Source: Phellopilus nigrolimitatus
Taxonomy: Eukaryota > Basidiomycota > Agaricomycetes > Hymenochaetales > Hymenochaetaceae
NCBI GenBank assembly: GCA_021029095.1
Contig: JAJOHG010000400.1
Coordinates: forward strand, 1-22,561
Direction of reading: 5' to 3'
DNA: 22,561 nt
Of the stretch, positions 1 to 9,079 are shown in pieces. A program made the position numbers and the translations under genes. How positions within the stretch are numbered: the first letter of the stretch is position 1; the number at the start of each line of letters is the position of its first letter. A model generated the notes under the pieces. It worked only from the letters and a program-made list of their open reading frames with translations. It was not told the DNA's origin and made no database searches.

Positions 1-2
1 CG

Positions 3-38
3 ACTGAGGTTACGAACGAGGTGCTGAAGCTGATCTAG
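3..38 (+). CDS. possible 3' end of an upstream gene (partial)
   Basis: From base 3 one frame reads TEVTNEVLKLI followed by TAG at 36-38. The short peptide has coding-like composition and could be the last codons of a gene that begins outside the window. Eleven codons are too few to identify a family, and an open stretch of this length can arise by chance. No function is proposed. Confidence 0.2.
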   Translation, partial: TEVTNEVLKLI

Positions 39-395
39 AGCTTGTCGGCCGATTCATCTCGGATTTCTTGGATAAGCATTCCAATTCTGAAGAAGAGAGC
101 CTGTAATCTTGCATTCTATTTCTTCGCAGTCGGTAGTGCTTTCCTTATACGCTATGCATACTCTACTACGATATATGCATTTGTTGAAAAATCGCGACTT
201 AGGCCGAGACAGAGTGGTAGCCATCGGCACCTCGTTTAAGAAATCAACAGTACGCTCGAAGCATGGTCTCTTCTGCTCAAATACTCTAGTGCAAAGGTGT
301 ATTTCCCGACACACGGAACATCAATCGCCATACGACAAGCGCTAAATACACCTATACCGCTATACGGCATATCCTCATCAACACCCGCTCCTCCG
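39..395. other. intergenic, no gene recognised
   Basis: AT-richer sequence between the possible upstream gene end and the enolase relic. The open frames here are short, overlap on both strands and resemble no family I know. I see no tRNA, repeat array or convincing promoter element. Confidence 0.4.
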
Positions 396-729
396 TAGCA
401 GAACACCTTGAACGCAAGACGGCCATCGAGAAGAAGGCGTGCAACGCGCTCTTCCCTCAAGCCCAACCAGATCGGCACCGTCGCGGAGTCCATCCAGGCT
501 GCGCAGCTCGCACAGGCAGCGGCGAGACCGAGAACACCGCCATCGCGAACCTCGTCGTCGCGCCCGGCTGCGGTCAGATCAAGACGGGTGCGCCGGCGCG
601 CCTCCGAGCGCGTCGCGAAGTGCAATGCGCTCCTCCGCATCGAGGAGGAGCCGGCGGCAAAATTCGGTCTTTGCTGGCGAGAAAGGCCTGTCTGCGGGCC
701 TCGCCGCGCCTGCGCTACGCAAAAAGTAA
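396..729 (+). pseudogene. decayed 3' fragment of an enolase gene
   Basis: Read across changing frames, this stretch gives the C-terminal third of a fungal enolase. Recognisable blocks are KTAIEKKACNALF (416-454), LKPNQIGTVAESIQAAQLAQ (456-515), SGETENTAIANLVVA (518-562), GQIKTGAPAR (572-601), SERVAKCNALLRIEEE (603-650) and NSVFAGEKGLSAG (661-699). The frame closes with TAA at 727-729, where a native enolase stop would lie. The blocks sit in different frames: an extra C near 455, a deletion at about 516-517 that removes the conserved GWGVMVSHR segment, an extra C near 602, and another shift at 651-660. No enolase N-terminal part lies upstream in the window. The known enzyme interconverts 2-phosphoglycerate and phosphoenolpyruvate in glycolysis; this copy cannot encode it. 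It is a 5'-truncated pseudogene from duplication or retrocopying. Family assignment is firm, mechanism is inference. Confidence 0.85.
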
Positions 730-1788
730 ACGCGCCTCGAGAGCCATCGTGGCCGGAGGGTGCTGTGACCTCCATGTTTTTCACATGGAAGGGGACGAAA
801 GTAATGAGACGACGCGCCACTCTTGCGTAATGTAGTTAGCAGCTCACACACATGTTCCGGAAGCGTTGCATATACCCTACATATATTTGTAAGAAGCCGA
901 GCCCCCAAACGAAACAAAACGAATTGTCTTACCCAGCAAGTGTGTCCCAGCCGCAATGATGAGCCCTTTCACATTCCTATTTTCGCGCACAACCGGGCGC
1001 CCGCGCAGCCCATGTCGACGTTGGGAGGGCAGCACGTCTGGCATGCCGTCACCGTTTCGCTGCGCAGCTCTGGACTGATCGCCGACAGGCAGCAGCTCGC
1101 AAACCGTCACGCCGTCCCCTGGTGAAGTGTGCGTACGCGGAGAGCGGGCGCGTCAGGCAAGCCGTGATCAAGAACTGGAGACGGGCTCCTGCGGGCAAAG
1201 CGCGGGTGTAGCACGTCTGCTTCCTGCCGTCTGCACAACCAGCGTACACAATGCCCGTCCCCGAGAACGAGCTGCGCGCCCTTCCCTTGTGTGAGCAAAC
1301 AAGGGTGGACCTAACCTGTCTTCCAGCGGTTCCTTCACCCAGCCGAGATGTCAGTAAGGACCTTCTGCTCGACCTCGGCGACCAGCCTCCCGTCCATTTG
1401 TGTAACGACACCGCGACCCCTTCCCCGGTAGATCCTTCTTATCCACCATTCACCTTCCGCTTCTCCCTCCGATTTCGCGATGCTTGTGAACCGCCAGCCC
1501 CAGCGATTCGTGCCGTCATGCGAGATGCTCATGGAAGCCGTATTTGGGACGATGGCCATGTGGTAGTGTCGATCTCCTCGGCAGCCCGGCCCTGTGATCC
1601 GACTCCGTGAGTCTCCGAATCCGCCACGGCCCACGGCTACTGCTGCAGCACTTTTCTCCTCTATCCCCGACTCTCCCTTGGCTTGCCAGCACTTTCTCCT
1701 CTATCCCCGACCTCCCTTGGCTTGCCAGGCCCCAGCCGCCTTGCCTCTCCAAGCCCATCTCTTCCCTACACACAGAAAAAAAAAAAAC
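730..1788. other. intergenic / upstream region, no confident gene
   Basis: More than 1 kb between the enolase relic and the next gene. The longest plus-strand frame (1251-1610, 119 codons) has no recognisable domain and poor composition. An intron-like signal lies inside it: GTGAGC at 1291, CTAAC at 1311-1315 and CAG ending at 1326, but this is only 36 nt and the joined exons resemble nothing I know. The last 150 nt become pyrimidine-rich and then carry an A-run (about 1776-1787) directly before the next ATG, as expected for a fungal promoter and 5' UTR. Confidence 0.4.
1649..1728. repeat. imperfect tandem duplication, about 40 bp x 2
   Basis: Two adjacent pyrimidine-rich units, 1649-1689 and 1690-1728, are nearly identical. 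Each starts CACTTT and ends TTGGCTTGCCAG, and they differ by two single-base indels. They lie 60-140 nt upstream of the next start codon, so they fall in that gene's promoter or 5' UTR. Confidence 0.85.
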
Positions 1789-2485
1789 ATGTCGTCCTCT
1801 TCCATGGCCGCGCGCGCAAAGCGCCGCGAGGAGGTCGAGCAGGCGTATGCGCTGCAGGCCAAAGCGGCGTCCTGGGTGAGCCCCTCCCGATCCTCCTCCT
1901 TGCGTCCGTCCGTGATTCTGAGCTGCAGGCCCGAACCCCCCGCGTGGACTATGAACTAACCATCGACGCGTCTCTGGCCGTTATGCGCGTGTAGGGCGCG
2001 CTGAAGTACGGCACGTTCGGCGCTGCGCTGGCGACCTTCGCGCACCACACGTGGCCGACTTTCCGGTGAGGAAATGCCTCTCTTCCGCGGAAGAAGAACG
2101 GATTGCCTCACACTGGAGACCATGCAGGAGACAAACGCTCGCGTTCAAGGGGTTCCTGACGATGGGATGTACGTGCCTCAGCGATGTCGTCGCGGTCAAA
2201 TAGACATATGCTCACTCTCGCCTGCTGCTCGTCCGTGTCCCCGCAGTCCTGTGCTTCGGCCTCGTCACGCACGCAGAGAGCGCCCTCCTCGCGCACGAGC
2301 GGGAGCAGCGCGTCACAGAGTCGCGGCTGCGGCGAGAGGCGCGCATCGACCTCGCCAGACGCGGGGTCGTCGGGACGGAGACGGAGATCACGAAGTGGAA
2401 GGAGGACCACGCCGCGCGCGCGCAGGCGGAAAGGGAGCAGCAGCAGCAGCAGGCCTCGCTCCCCTCACAGTCTACACCTAGCTGA
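1789..2485 (+). CDS. small two-helix membrane protein, uncharacterised
   Basis: Four exons (1789-1875, 1995-2065, 2128-2168, 2247-2485) join in one frame to a 145-residue protein. Introns have GTGAG or GTACGT donors and TAG/CAG acceptors. The start is the first ATG after an A-rich leader. Residues 1-29 are polar and basic. Two hydrophobic helices follow (about 30-48 and 57-78), separated by a short loop with WPTFRRQT. The C-terminal half is a charged, probably helical region (ALLAHEREQRVTESRLRRE) ending in a poly-Gln run and a Ser/Pro tail. Two short helices with a basic loop and a charged C-terminal helix recall small mitochondrial inner-membrane proteins of the Rcf/HIG1 type, but I cannot find the HIG1 signature, so this is only a suggestion. 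The gene converges on the Inn1/Fic1-like gene downstream. Confidence 0.75.
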
Positions 2486-2917
2486 TTCCTTAGACACATT
2501 GTGACTGTCTTCACACGTACGAACTTGCTACACGTAGATGATAGACCACGACCAGATTTTTCTTGCTTTCAATAAGTTATGTGATGATGTAGAACTACGT
2601 ATATAGACTAAATCGCGACTGATATTGGAGGTAAAACGCTGAGTGCTTCGGGATGAGGACAACGGACAGGAATGAAAACGAGAATGCAGAGCGAGAATGA
2701 GTGATAATGCTGGGGGGGGGAAAAAAAACGGAAAAGAAAGAGACAAGATTGCGGATGTTGTTTTGTGCTGACAGAGAATGGATAGTCCGTGAGTTTAAAT
2801 GATACAGATTCGTGCAGGGTGTAAGCAAAGAAGAAACATGTCGTCGGTGTCGTTATTGGACGAGAAAACGCACGATGGACGGTATCCCGACGCTCCCCCA
2901 GCATGCCACGTGCACCT
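2486..2917. other. convergent intergenic region (two 3' ends)
   Basis: This lies between the stop codons of the small membrane-protein gene (+) and the C2-domain gene (-), so it should hold both 3' UTRs. It is AT-rich with a G9A8 homopolymer junction at 2712-2728. No gene is seen. Confidence 0.6.
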
Positions 2918-5413
2918 TCACTGGGACGGGCCATTCCAGAATCCCGTGCTGTTATCGTATACCACCTGCGCAGGCGGGCGAGGCGGTGGACCAGGATTGT
3001 ATATCTCCCCTGGCTTCACGCCCCGCGGAGGAACCGCCGGCGGCTGGGGCAGCGGGTGCTGCGACTGAGACGCAGTCCGCCGCGCAAGAGGCGGGGGCGG
3101 CGGGGGCGGCTGGAATCCGGACCCGGACTGTAAATGCGGGAGAGGGGGGAAGGGCATCGTGCTTCCCGCGTTCGTGGGGGGCTGAGGAAGGGGCGGCCGC
3201 GCGGGCGACTGCCCGCGCCCGTTCTGCGCCTCCGGAGACGAGCCCTGCTGCTGATAAAATTGAGCCGGGGGAGGCGGCGGCGGGCCCGACAGTCTCGAGT
3301 GGTTGAGCGGAGGGGGAGGCGGAGGCGGAATGAAGCCGTTGGGCTGCGTAGAGGGGGGCGGACCGACGTTAGCGGGGGGCTGTGATGGAGGGCCAGGCGG
3401 CGTGGGCAGCGGATGGGATTGTGATTGGGCATGCGGGGGCGTATTGGCATATACCATAGTCCCGTGGGGCGTCGGGCTAGCTGTGTGCGGAGGAGTCGGC
3501 ATGATTGGATGAGGTGGCGTTGCCGGAGGGAAAGACCCATTTTGCACCCCTGGCGTCGGTAGCGGACGCGAGCCGGCTACGGGCGGCGAAGGGTTGTACT
3601 GCTGTTGAGGAGGAGACGGGGTGCTCTGGGAATACGTGGGATACTGCTGAGACATATTAGAGAGGGAAGGAGAAGGAAAGTTTGAATATTGCTGCGGAGG
3701 AGCTGAATGTGAAGGAGGGGGTGCGGTCGGTGGACCTGTCGACATATACTGCATCGGCGGCGCAGGGGATGGTTGCGGAGGATACTGCTGATACGGAAGA
3801 TAACTCTGGACTAGGGGTGCGGTTTGATGGTAACCCATAGAAGACGGAGGAGGCGCAAATCCTGACGGTGTAGGTGTATGTGAGGGTGGAGGCCCGTAGA
3901 CAAAGGGATCCGGCGTTTGTGAAGGATGCTGAGCATACCCAAAAGAAACGGGAGTATGAGAAGCAGGAGGCATAAATCCGGAGGGAGCAGGCGTCCCCGT
4001 ATGCATAGGAGCAAATCCGGACGGTGCTGGTGTGGCTACAGGGACAAAACCCGATGAAGCTGAAGGGACACTGTACATCGACGATCCATAATCCGGTTGG
4101 GCGTGTGTGTGGGAAGGCGAGTATCCAGTCGTATGTCCAGGATTAGGATCATACGGTGATTGGTAAGGTACGTATGGCTGATTTGACTCCCCGAAAGAAT
4201 TGCTATGCGTGCGAGGCACGGGTGTCGATGGGTAATCATAAGAATACGAGCTTCCCGGATCTGAGTAATCTCCTGAGCTGTAGCCGGTCGAGTGGTACGA
4301 GGAGGAAGTGTGCAATGTTGAATAACTGGTATCAGATTGCCGAGGAGTATGGCCGCGCTGAGGGAGCTGCAGAAAGGATTGCTGGAATGAGCTGAAGATA
4401 AAGGGTCGATAAGGAAAGAACCCACAGGATAGCTATCCCGTCTTTTCTGCAGACCCCCAGAGCCCGGTCCGACTGACAATCCTCCAAATTCATCTGCAAC
4501 CTGATCAACCGTCGATCCTGTTCCTTGGCTCCTCACGGTTCTCGCATTTACGCTCTCGTATGGCGGTATGTAAAGATCCAGCTGTGCGAGGGAGCTCGAC
4601 GAGCGCAAGGAAGATGGTATGCTGTTCCTGTCAGCGTTGCTGAAACCATTTTCACTCTCCGAAGGAACAAAGGATCCGGGTCCTCCGTACTGCCTGTTTG
4701 ATTTCGTCGGTTTAGGCTTGGTCTTCTTCTCTGGAGGTTTCTCCTGTTATCGTTCGAGCTGCGTTAGTAAGGTCATTAGTATTGAACAGGTGTCACGAAC
4801 ATTGGACCAGAACGTTAGTTCCAGGTACACTTCACCGCTGAACTTGTCTTTGTTCAGGAGCGTGAACCACTCTAAGCAAGCAGACTTAGCGTTATTCGAC
4901 TCAGGAGATAGGTTTACGCACCATCGGTCTCGCCCTTCGTCAGCACTTCAGTCAGGTCGACGAGCGTTTCGCCAATGAGTTCCGGCTCCTTCGGGTCGTC
5001 CGCGTAGCACGCGACCATCATCGCATTGCCGCCCTTGACTTTCTTTTTCTTCTTCGCATCCTTCGGAGGCAACGGCGGGGGCGTCCTGCCCTCGCTGGCG
5101 ATGCGCGCGAGCATGTCCTCCGTGTCCTCGTAGAGCGTGAAGCGCACCTCCTCGTCCCACTCGGGGTGCTGGCCCCCGCGCTTGATCGCGCGCGTCCGCC
5201 GTTTGTCGCCATCGAGCGTGACGCAGCAGTACGGGTCCTGCTTCCCGATGTGCCGCTTGTTGGGGAGGTGTTGCTGGGGGGTGGAAAACGAGACACGTCA
5301 GCGCGCGACCGAGTCTGAAGAAGCACAGGAGGCGGGACGCGACGGTGGACGGGGCTTACCGCCTTGAGGATGACGACGACGAGCGTTCCGATTTCGCGAG
5401 GCGTTGTAGACAT
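2918..5413 (-). CDS. C2-domain protein with proline-rich tail, Inn1/Fic1-type cytokinesis factor
   Basis: Five exons on the minus strand: 5413-5360, 5273-4922, 4871-4801, 4743-4426, and 4366 (or 4381) down to 2918. The product is about 747-752 residues. Residues 4-160 form one C2 domain, with GTLVVVILKA as strand 1, then HIGKQDPYCCVTL, GGQHPEWDEEVRF and, after a lysine-rich insertion, GEVYLELTFWSN. The rest is disordered, rich in Pro, Ser, Gln and Tyr with many PxxP motifs, fitting SH3 ligands. In yeasts this architecture defines Inn1/Fic1, which binds Cyk3/Hof1-type SH3 proteins at the division site and promotes septum formation and membrane ingression. That role is inferred from architecture. 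The start at 5413 was chosen because it sits just before the C2 domain; an in-frame ATG at 5488 would add 25 residues. The last intron is the weakest junction: donor GTGGGT, acceptor TTCCAG (44 nt) or CTGCAG (59 nt), both in frame. Confidence 0.85.
3851..4054 (-). repeat. degenerate PSGFxP repeat within the C2 protein tail
   Basis: Translation of this part of the last exon gives recurring units: SSGFVPVATPA, PSGFAPMHTGTPA, PSGFMPPASHTP, then the divergent VSFGYAQHPSQTP and DPFVYGPPPSHTPT, and finally PSGFAPPPSS. Spacing is about 12-17 residues. Each unit pairs one aromatic residue with Pro/Thr-rich linkers, suggesting multivalent binding or phosphorylation sites. The repeats are visible; the function is inference. 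Confidence 0.75.
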
Positions 5414-6046
5414 CGGTTGGGCGCGTCGTTGTGCGTGCAGCAGATGCGCTTTTATGGAATCGTGATGGGGTCGTGGACGAAAAAACAAGAAGGCTCTGGC
5501 TGTGTTCGGGAGTGTGAACCCAGCGAATTATTATTTCCTAAACGCGCTTCCAAACCGGGCAGCCGTCAAACATCCCTCGCGTGTCCCCCGGCCCCGCGCA
5601 TACATCCTGCTGGCAGCCTGGCACAGGATTCCCCATCCTGCGCATTGATCATCTTCTGAAAAAAATCCTAATTTAACGTATCCTCGGCGATTTTAGTCTT
5701 AAAAATGGACGTCGCTGAAACTGATACTCTGATCAACGAGCATGCGCAGCTGGGCGTGCGCAGCGTCGTACCTGTGTAGTATACTGCGCGTCCGAGACGC
5801 GTCTCACATTACTTAGATCATGCTCTTATAATAGTATGTATGCCATACTTCAGATCGTCTAATTTACTATAAACACTTGTTTGCGGACGTATAGTACTCC
5901 TGCCAAGAGCTTTCAGCCCTTCCATGTCATTTTCTTTCTTGAATGCACATGTTGTATCCAAAGCCAAAGCGCGTAACATGTTAGCAAGCCGCACACGGCC
6001 TACGAGAATCCAAGAATAAACCATCCAGATATCCTCCCGTTCGGTG
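5414..6046. other. intergenic, promoter of the C2-domain gene and 3' flank of the aminotransferase
   Basis: Both flanking genes are on the minus strand, so this holds the 3' UTR of the aminotransferase and the upstream region of the C2-domain gene. Only short overlapping frames occur. I see no recognisable gene, tRNA or repeat. Confidence 0.55.
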
Positions 6047-7781
6047 CTACCGTCTGTGCATCTCGCCGAGTACACTCTCTATAACGTCCGCAGCACGGTC
6101 TACCTCCTCGCGCCCAACGTTCAGGCTGGGCACAAGCCGCACCGCGTCCGAGCCGGCGGTGAGGAGCAGCACGCCGCGCTCGCGGCTCATGCGCACCAGC
6201 TCGCCCGGCGCGCTCGCCGCCTTCTCCGGGACGAACGGGATGCCGAGCATCAGCCCGCGCCCGCGGACGCCCTCCGCGCTGACGAGCCCGGGGAACCAGC
6301 GCGGCAGAGGCGCGAGGCGCTCGCGCAGGTGTGCGCCGACGGCCTGCACGGAGGCGCCGAAGGACGGTGCGGACAACCGCGAGAGGACGTGGTGGCCGAG
6401 CGCGCAGGCGAGCGGGGAGCCTCCGAAGGTCGTACCGTGTGTACCTTTATGAGGGCGTTCTATGAGCACTGTTGGTCCGATACTTTGTATATATATTAAA
6501 GCAGTACCTGGAGTCATGGTCTCTGCGATCGCATCGCGCGCCAATACTGCGCCAATTGGGAAGCCGTTCGCGAGCGGCTTCGCCATCGTCACGATGTCCG
6601 GATGGCAATCAACTGGTAATTTAGAATGCGCCCAGAGACTCCCTGTACGATACAGGCCGCACTACACAATTCGACTCAGTGTCTAGCAGCTCAGCAATTA
6701 ATAGCTGCCAGCTCACCTGGATCTCGTCATAGATGAGCACCGCACCAACCTCATCGCACCGCTTCCGCAGCGCACGCAGCCACGCTTCGTCCACGACGAA
6801 GATGCCGCCCTCGCCCTGGATAGGCTCAACGAGGACCGCGCACGTGTCCTCCGTGACAAGCGCCTCCAGGCCCGCGACGTCGTTCACCTTCCCGACATCA
6901 AAGCCCGGCACCAGCGGCGCGAACGGCGCCTGGTACTTCAGGTTGCTCGTCGCGCTCAGGCTCCCCAGGCTGCGCCCGTGGAAGCCGTGCTCGAAGCACG
7001 CGACGCGCCACTTCGGGCACGACGGGTCGTCCCACTGCTTCCCGTGCGCGGCCGCCCAGCGCTCCTTTCCGACCTTGCGCACGACCTTCAGCGCGCCCTC
7101 GTTCGCCTCCGTTCCTGAGTTCGCGAAGAACACCTTCGCGCCGGCGCTACCTCCCGAGCTCGAGCCAAGCGCGTACCCAAGCCCACCTTCTCGCTGTGTG
7201 AGGCTGATAAGCAGCTCCGCAAGGTCTGTCGCCCACGGGTTATAGAACACGTTCGACGAGTGCGATAGTGTCGCGGCCTGCGCCGCCATGCACTAGAAAC
7301 CGCACACACGTCAGTCGCAACCCATCTGCGAGCGCCACGCCAGCACATACCTGCACAAACTCCGGATCTGCATGCCCGAGCGCGTTCACAGCAACGCCCG
7401 CGGTGAAGTCGAGGTACTCGCGCTCCTGCGTGTCCCAGACGTGCACGCCGCGCCCGCGCGCAAGCACGAGCGGCGGGCGCGCATACACGCCGAACACATT
7501 TTTCTGGGCGCGCGCGACCTCGCGCGTCACGCTCTCGGGGAGATCGCCGGGCGCCTCGGGGTGGGTGACGGCGGCGTACGCGGTCGAAGGGCCGCGCTGC
7601 TGCTCGATTGCGTTGAGTTGGAGAGCGTATGTGTCGAAACGAGCAAGCAAGACTGACAGCTTGAGTGGGAACGCACCTCGGTCGAGCTGAACCGCGCCGT
7701 CTTTTGGAGGGTAGCGAGACGCACCCGCGAGCTCGCACTGGCGAGACGTTTGTTTGTCGCCCGTGCGACGGCGAAGACCAT
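6047..7781 (-). CDS. ARG8: acetylornithine aminotransferase, mitochondrial
   Basis: Five exons on the minus strand (7781-7677, 7599-7351, 7292-6717, 6661-6508, 6444-6047) give 493 residues. The enzyme is a class-III PLP aminotransferase that converts N-acetylglutamate semialdehyde to N-acetylornithine in arginine synthesis. Residues 1-35 are rich in Arg, Ala and Ser and lack acid until the end, like a mitochondrial targeting peptide. Family motifs in order are SGTEANE (about 177-183), HGFHGRSLG, VEPIQGEGG, LIYDEIQCG with the pyridine-nitrogen Asp at about 307, and MAKPLANGFPIGAV with the Schiff-base Lys at about 338. THGTTFGGSPLACA then RLVPSLNV complete the fold. Acetylornithine aminotransferase is preferred over ornithine or GABA aminotransferase from overall motif wording and the targeting peptide. 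Exon 2 could begin 3 nt earlier (GAG instead of CAG acceptor), adding one Gln. A Gcn4-type site lies about 230 nt upstream. Confidence 0.95.
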
Positions 7782-9079
7782 GATCAAGTATAGATTGAGA
7801 TGTGTATCCTAGAGTCCGGTCCTAGATCTTAGAAGTGAAGGCTGGGGCGCTGCCAGCACAGCGCGAAGATGTACGAAGAAGATTAGGACGCGGGTGCTTG
7901 TCCTCAATGCCAGCCTGCAGTTATTCGTGTCGCCGTCGCCGTCGGAGTCGAACAAAGATCCTAGCTGCAAGTTGTGAGCACCGATCTGCTGAAGTGGAAA
8001 AAAATAGAGCTTGAGTCACCCGGGGCCGCGTATAGCCGAAAGCGCCGATCTGTGTGTCCTCGGCTTTTGGTTGTATTTGTCTCCGTATTCAACCCCTCGA
8101 AAATCACAACAAAGTAAAACCAGACGAGGCTGACGGGATATTTTCGCTAGCCGAGAGAACTGTACCAGAGGGATATCTACTTTGATGAAGATGGGACGAT
8201 ATACGTAGCTGTGGACTGGCTCGGAGATAGATAGAGACTCGTTTTACTAATTTCCATGCCAGTGCGCCGACTCAGGCTAGGCGGCTAAAGCGGTTATTGG
8301 TCGAGGATGATTTCAATTGTCTCTCGCACACAGCGCACAGTGTATCTTGCGAGTGCACTTAGGGTTAAACACCGGCACGTCACCGGGAAGATGCGCAGAA
8401 CATTGTCCAGGGCACATCGCCTCCTGAGCAGCGATTTGTTTATCACTCTCTCAACTTCACATATGGTCAGAAGGAAGGGCTTTGGAAGATAGCAACAAAG
8501 ATCATCGGCACGAAGAATGGTAGCTTGCTGGAACACGATCTTTTATCTCAGATGTGAGGCTATAACATCATTCGTTGGCTCGTGAATCACAGGGGGCATG
8601 ATACAGTATATCGGCTTCCGTGACTCGGAACGCACCCGCCATTGAATTGAGACGTGCAAAGAGAACGTCAGCGGCGGTATTACTTCGGTTGAGATACGCG
8701 CACCAGTAAACTGAGAAACCAAAATCGGCGCCAAATGAAAATATCTCAGAAGTAATATAAGAGCGCAATGAAATCAGATGCCACTGCGTGAAGTTGAGAG
8801 TTTTCAGCAAAAGTGGCTGTGGCGTGGATCGACTGGGTGTACGTCAGCAATTGCCATAATAAGGGTAAGCGAGAGCGGAATAACAGTTTTGTAACGGCAG
8901 TGCCGCAGTGACAGAACTCCATCACCCTGCATCGCACAGTACTACTACTACTAACCTCGTTGTGCACTCATTTTTACTTCTAGTCGCCACCTCATAAGCC
9001 CCGGTCCAGCAGCTCCCCTCGCTTTCCTGCGAGTACCAACGTCCCCTCCTCCCTCCAAGCGACCGAGATATCGATCACG
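7782..9079. other. long divergent intergenic region (about 1.3 kb)
   Basis: This separates two genes transcribed away from each other and should hold both promoters. The sequence is AT-richer than the flanking exons, with only short overlapping open frames and no recognisable protein, tRNA or transposon. A TGAGTCA palindrome sits at 8012-8018 and a partial match TGACTCG at 8621-8627. A short (ACT)n tract occurs near 8940-8954. Confidence 0.55.
8012..8018. promoter_or_regulatory. Gcn4/Cpc1-type bZIP site TGAGTCA
   Basis: This is an exact TGAGTCA, the palindromic element bound by Gcn4/Cpc1 bZIP factors in the fungal general amino-acid control response. It lies about 230 nt upstream of the acetylornithine aminotransferase start codon, and arginine genes are classic targets. 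One 7-mer can occur by chance, so function is inferred from position and pathway. Confidence 0.5.

Noticed and set aside
236..820. 194-codon minus-strand frame opposite the enolase relic
   Set aside because: No recognisable domain; it is kept open by the G+C-rich decayed enolase sequence on the other strand.
1251..1610. 119-codon plus-strand frame with an intron-like signal
   Set aside because: No homology that I recognise, the candidate intron is only 36 nt, and neither the spliced nor the unspliced product resembles a protein family.
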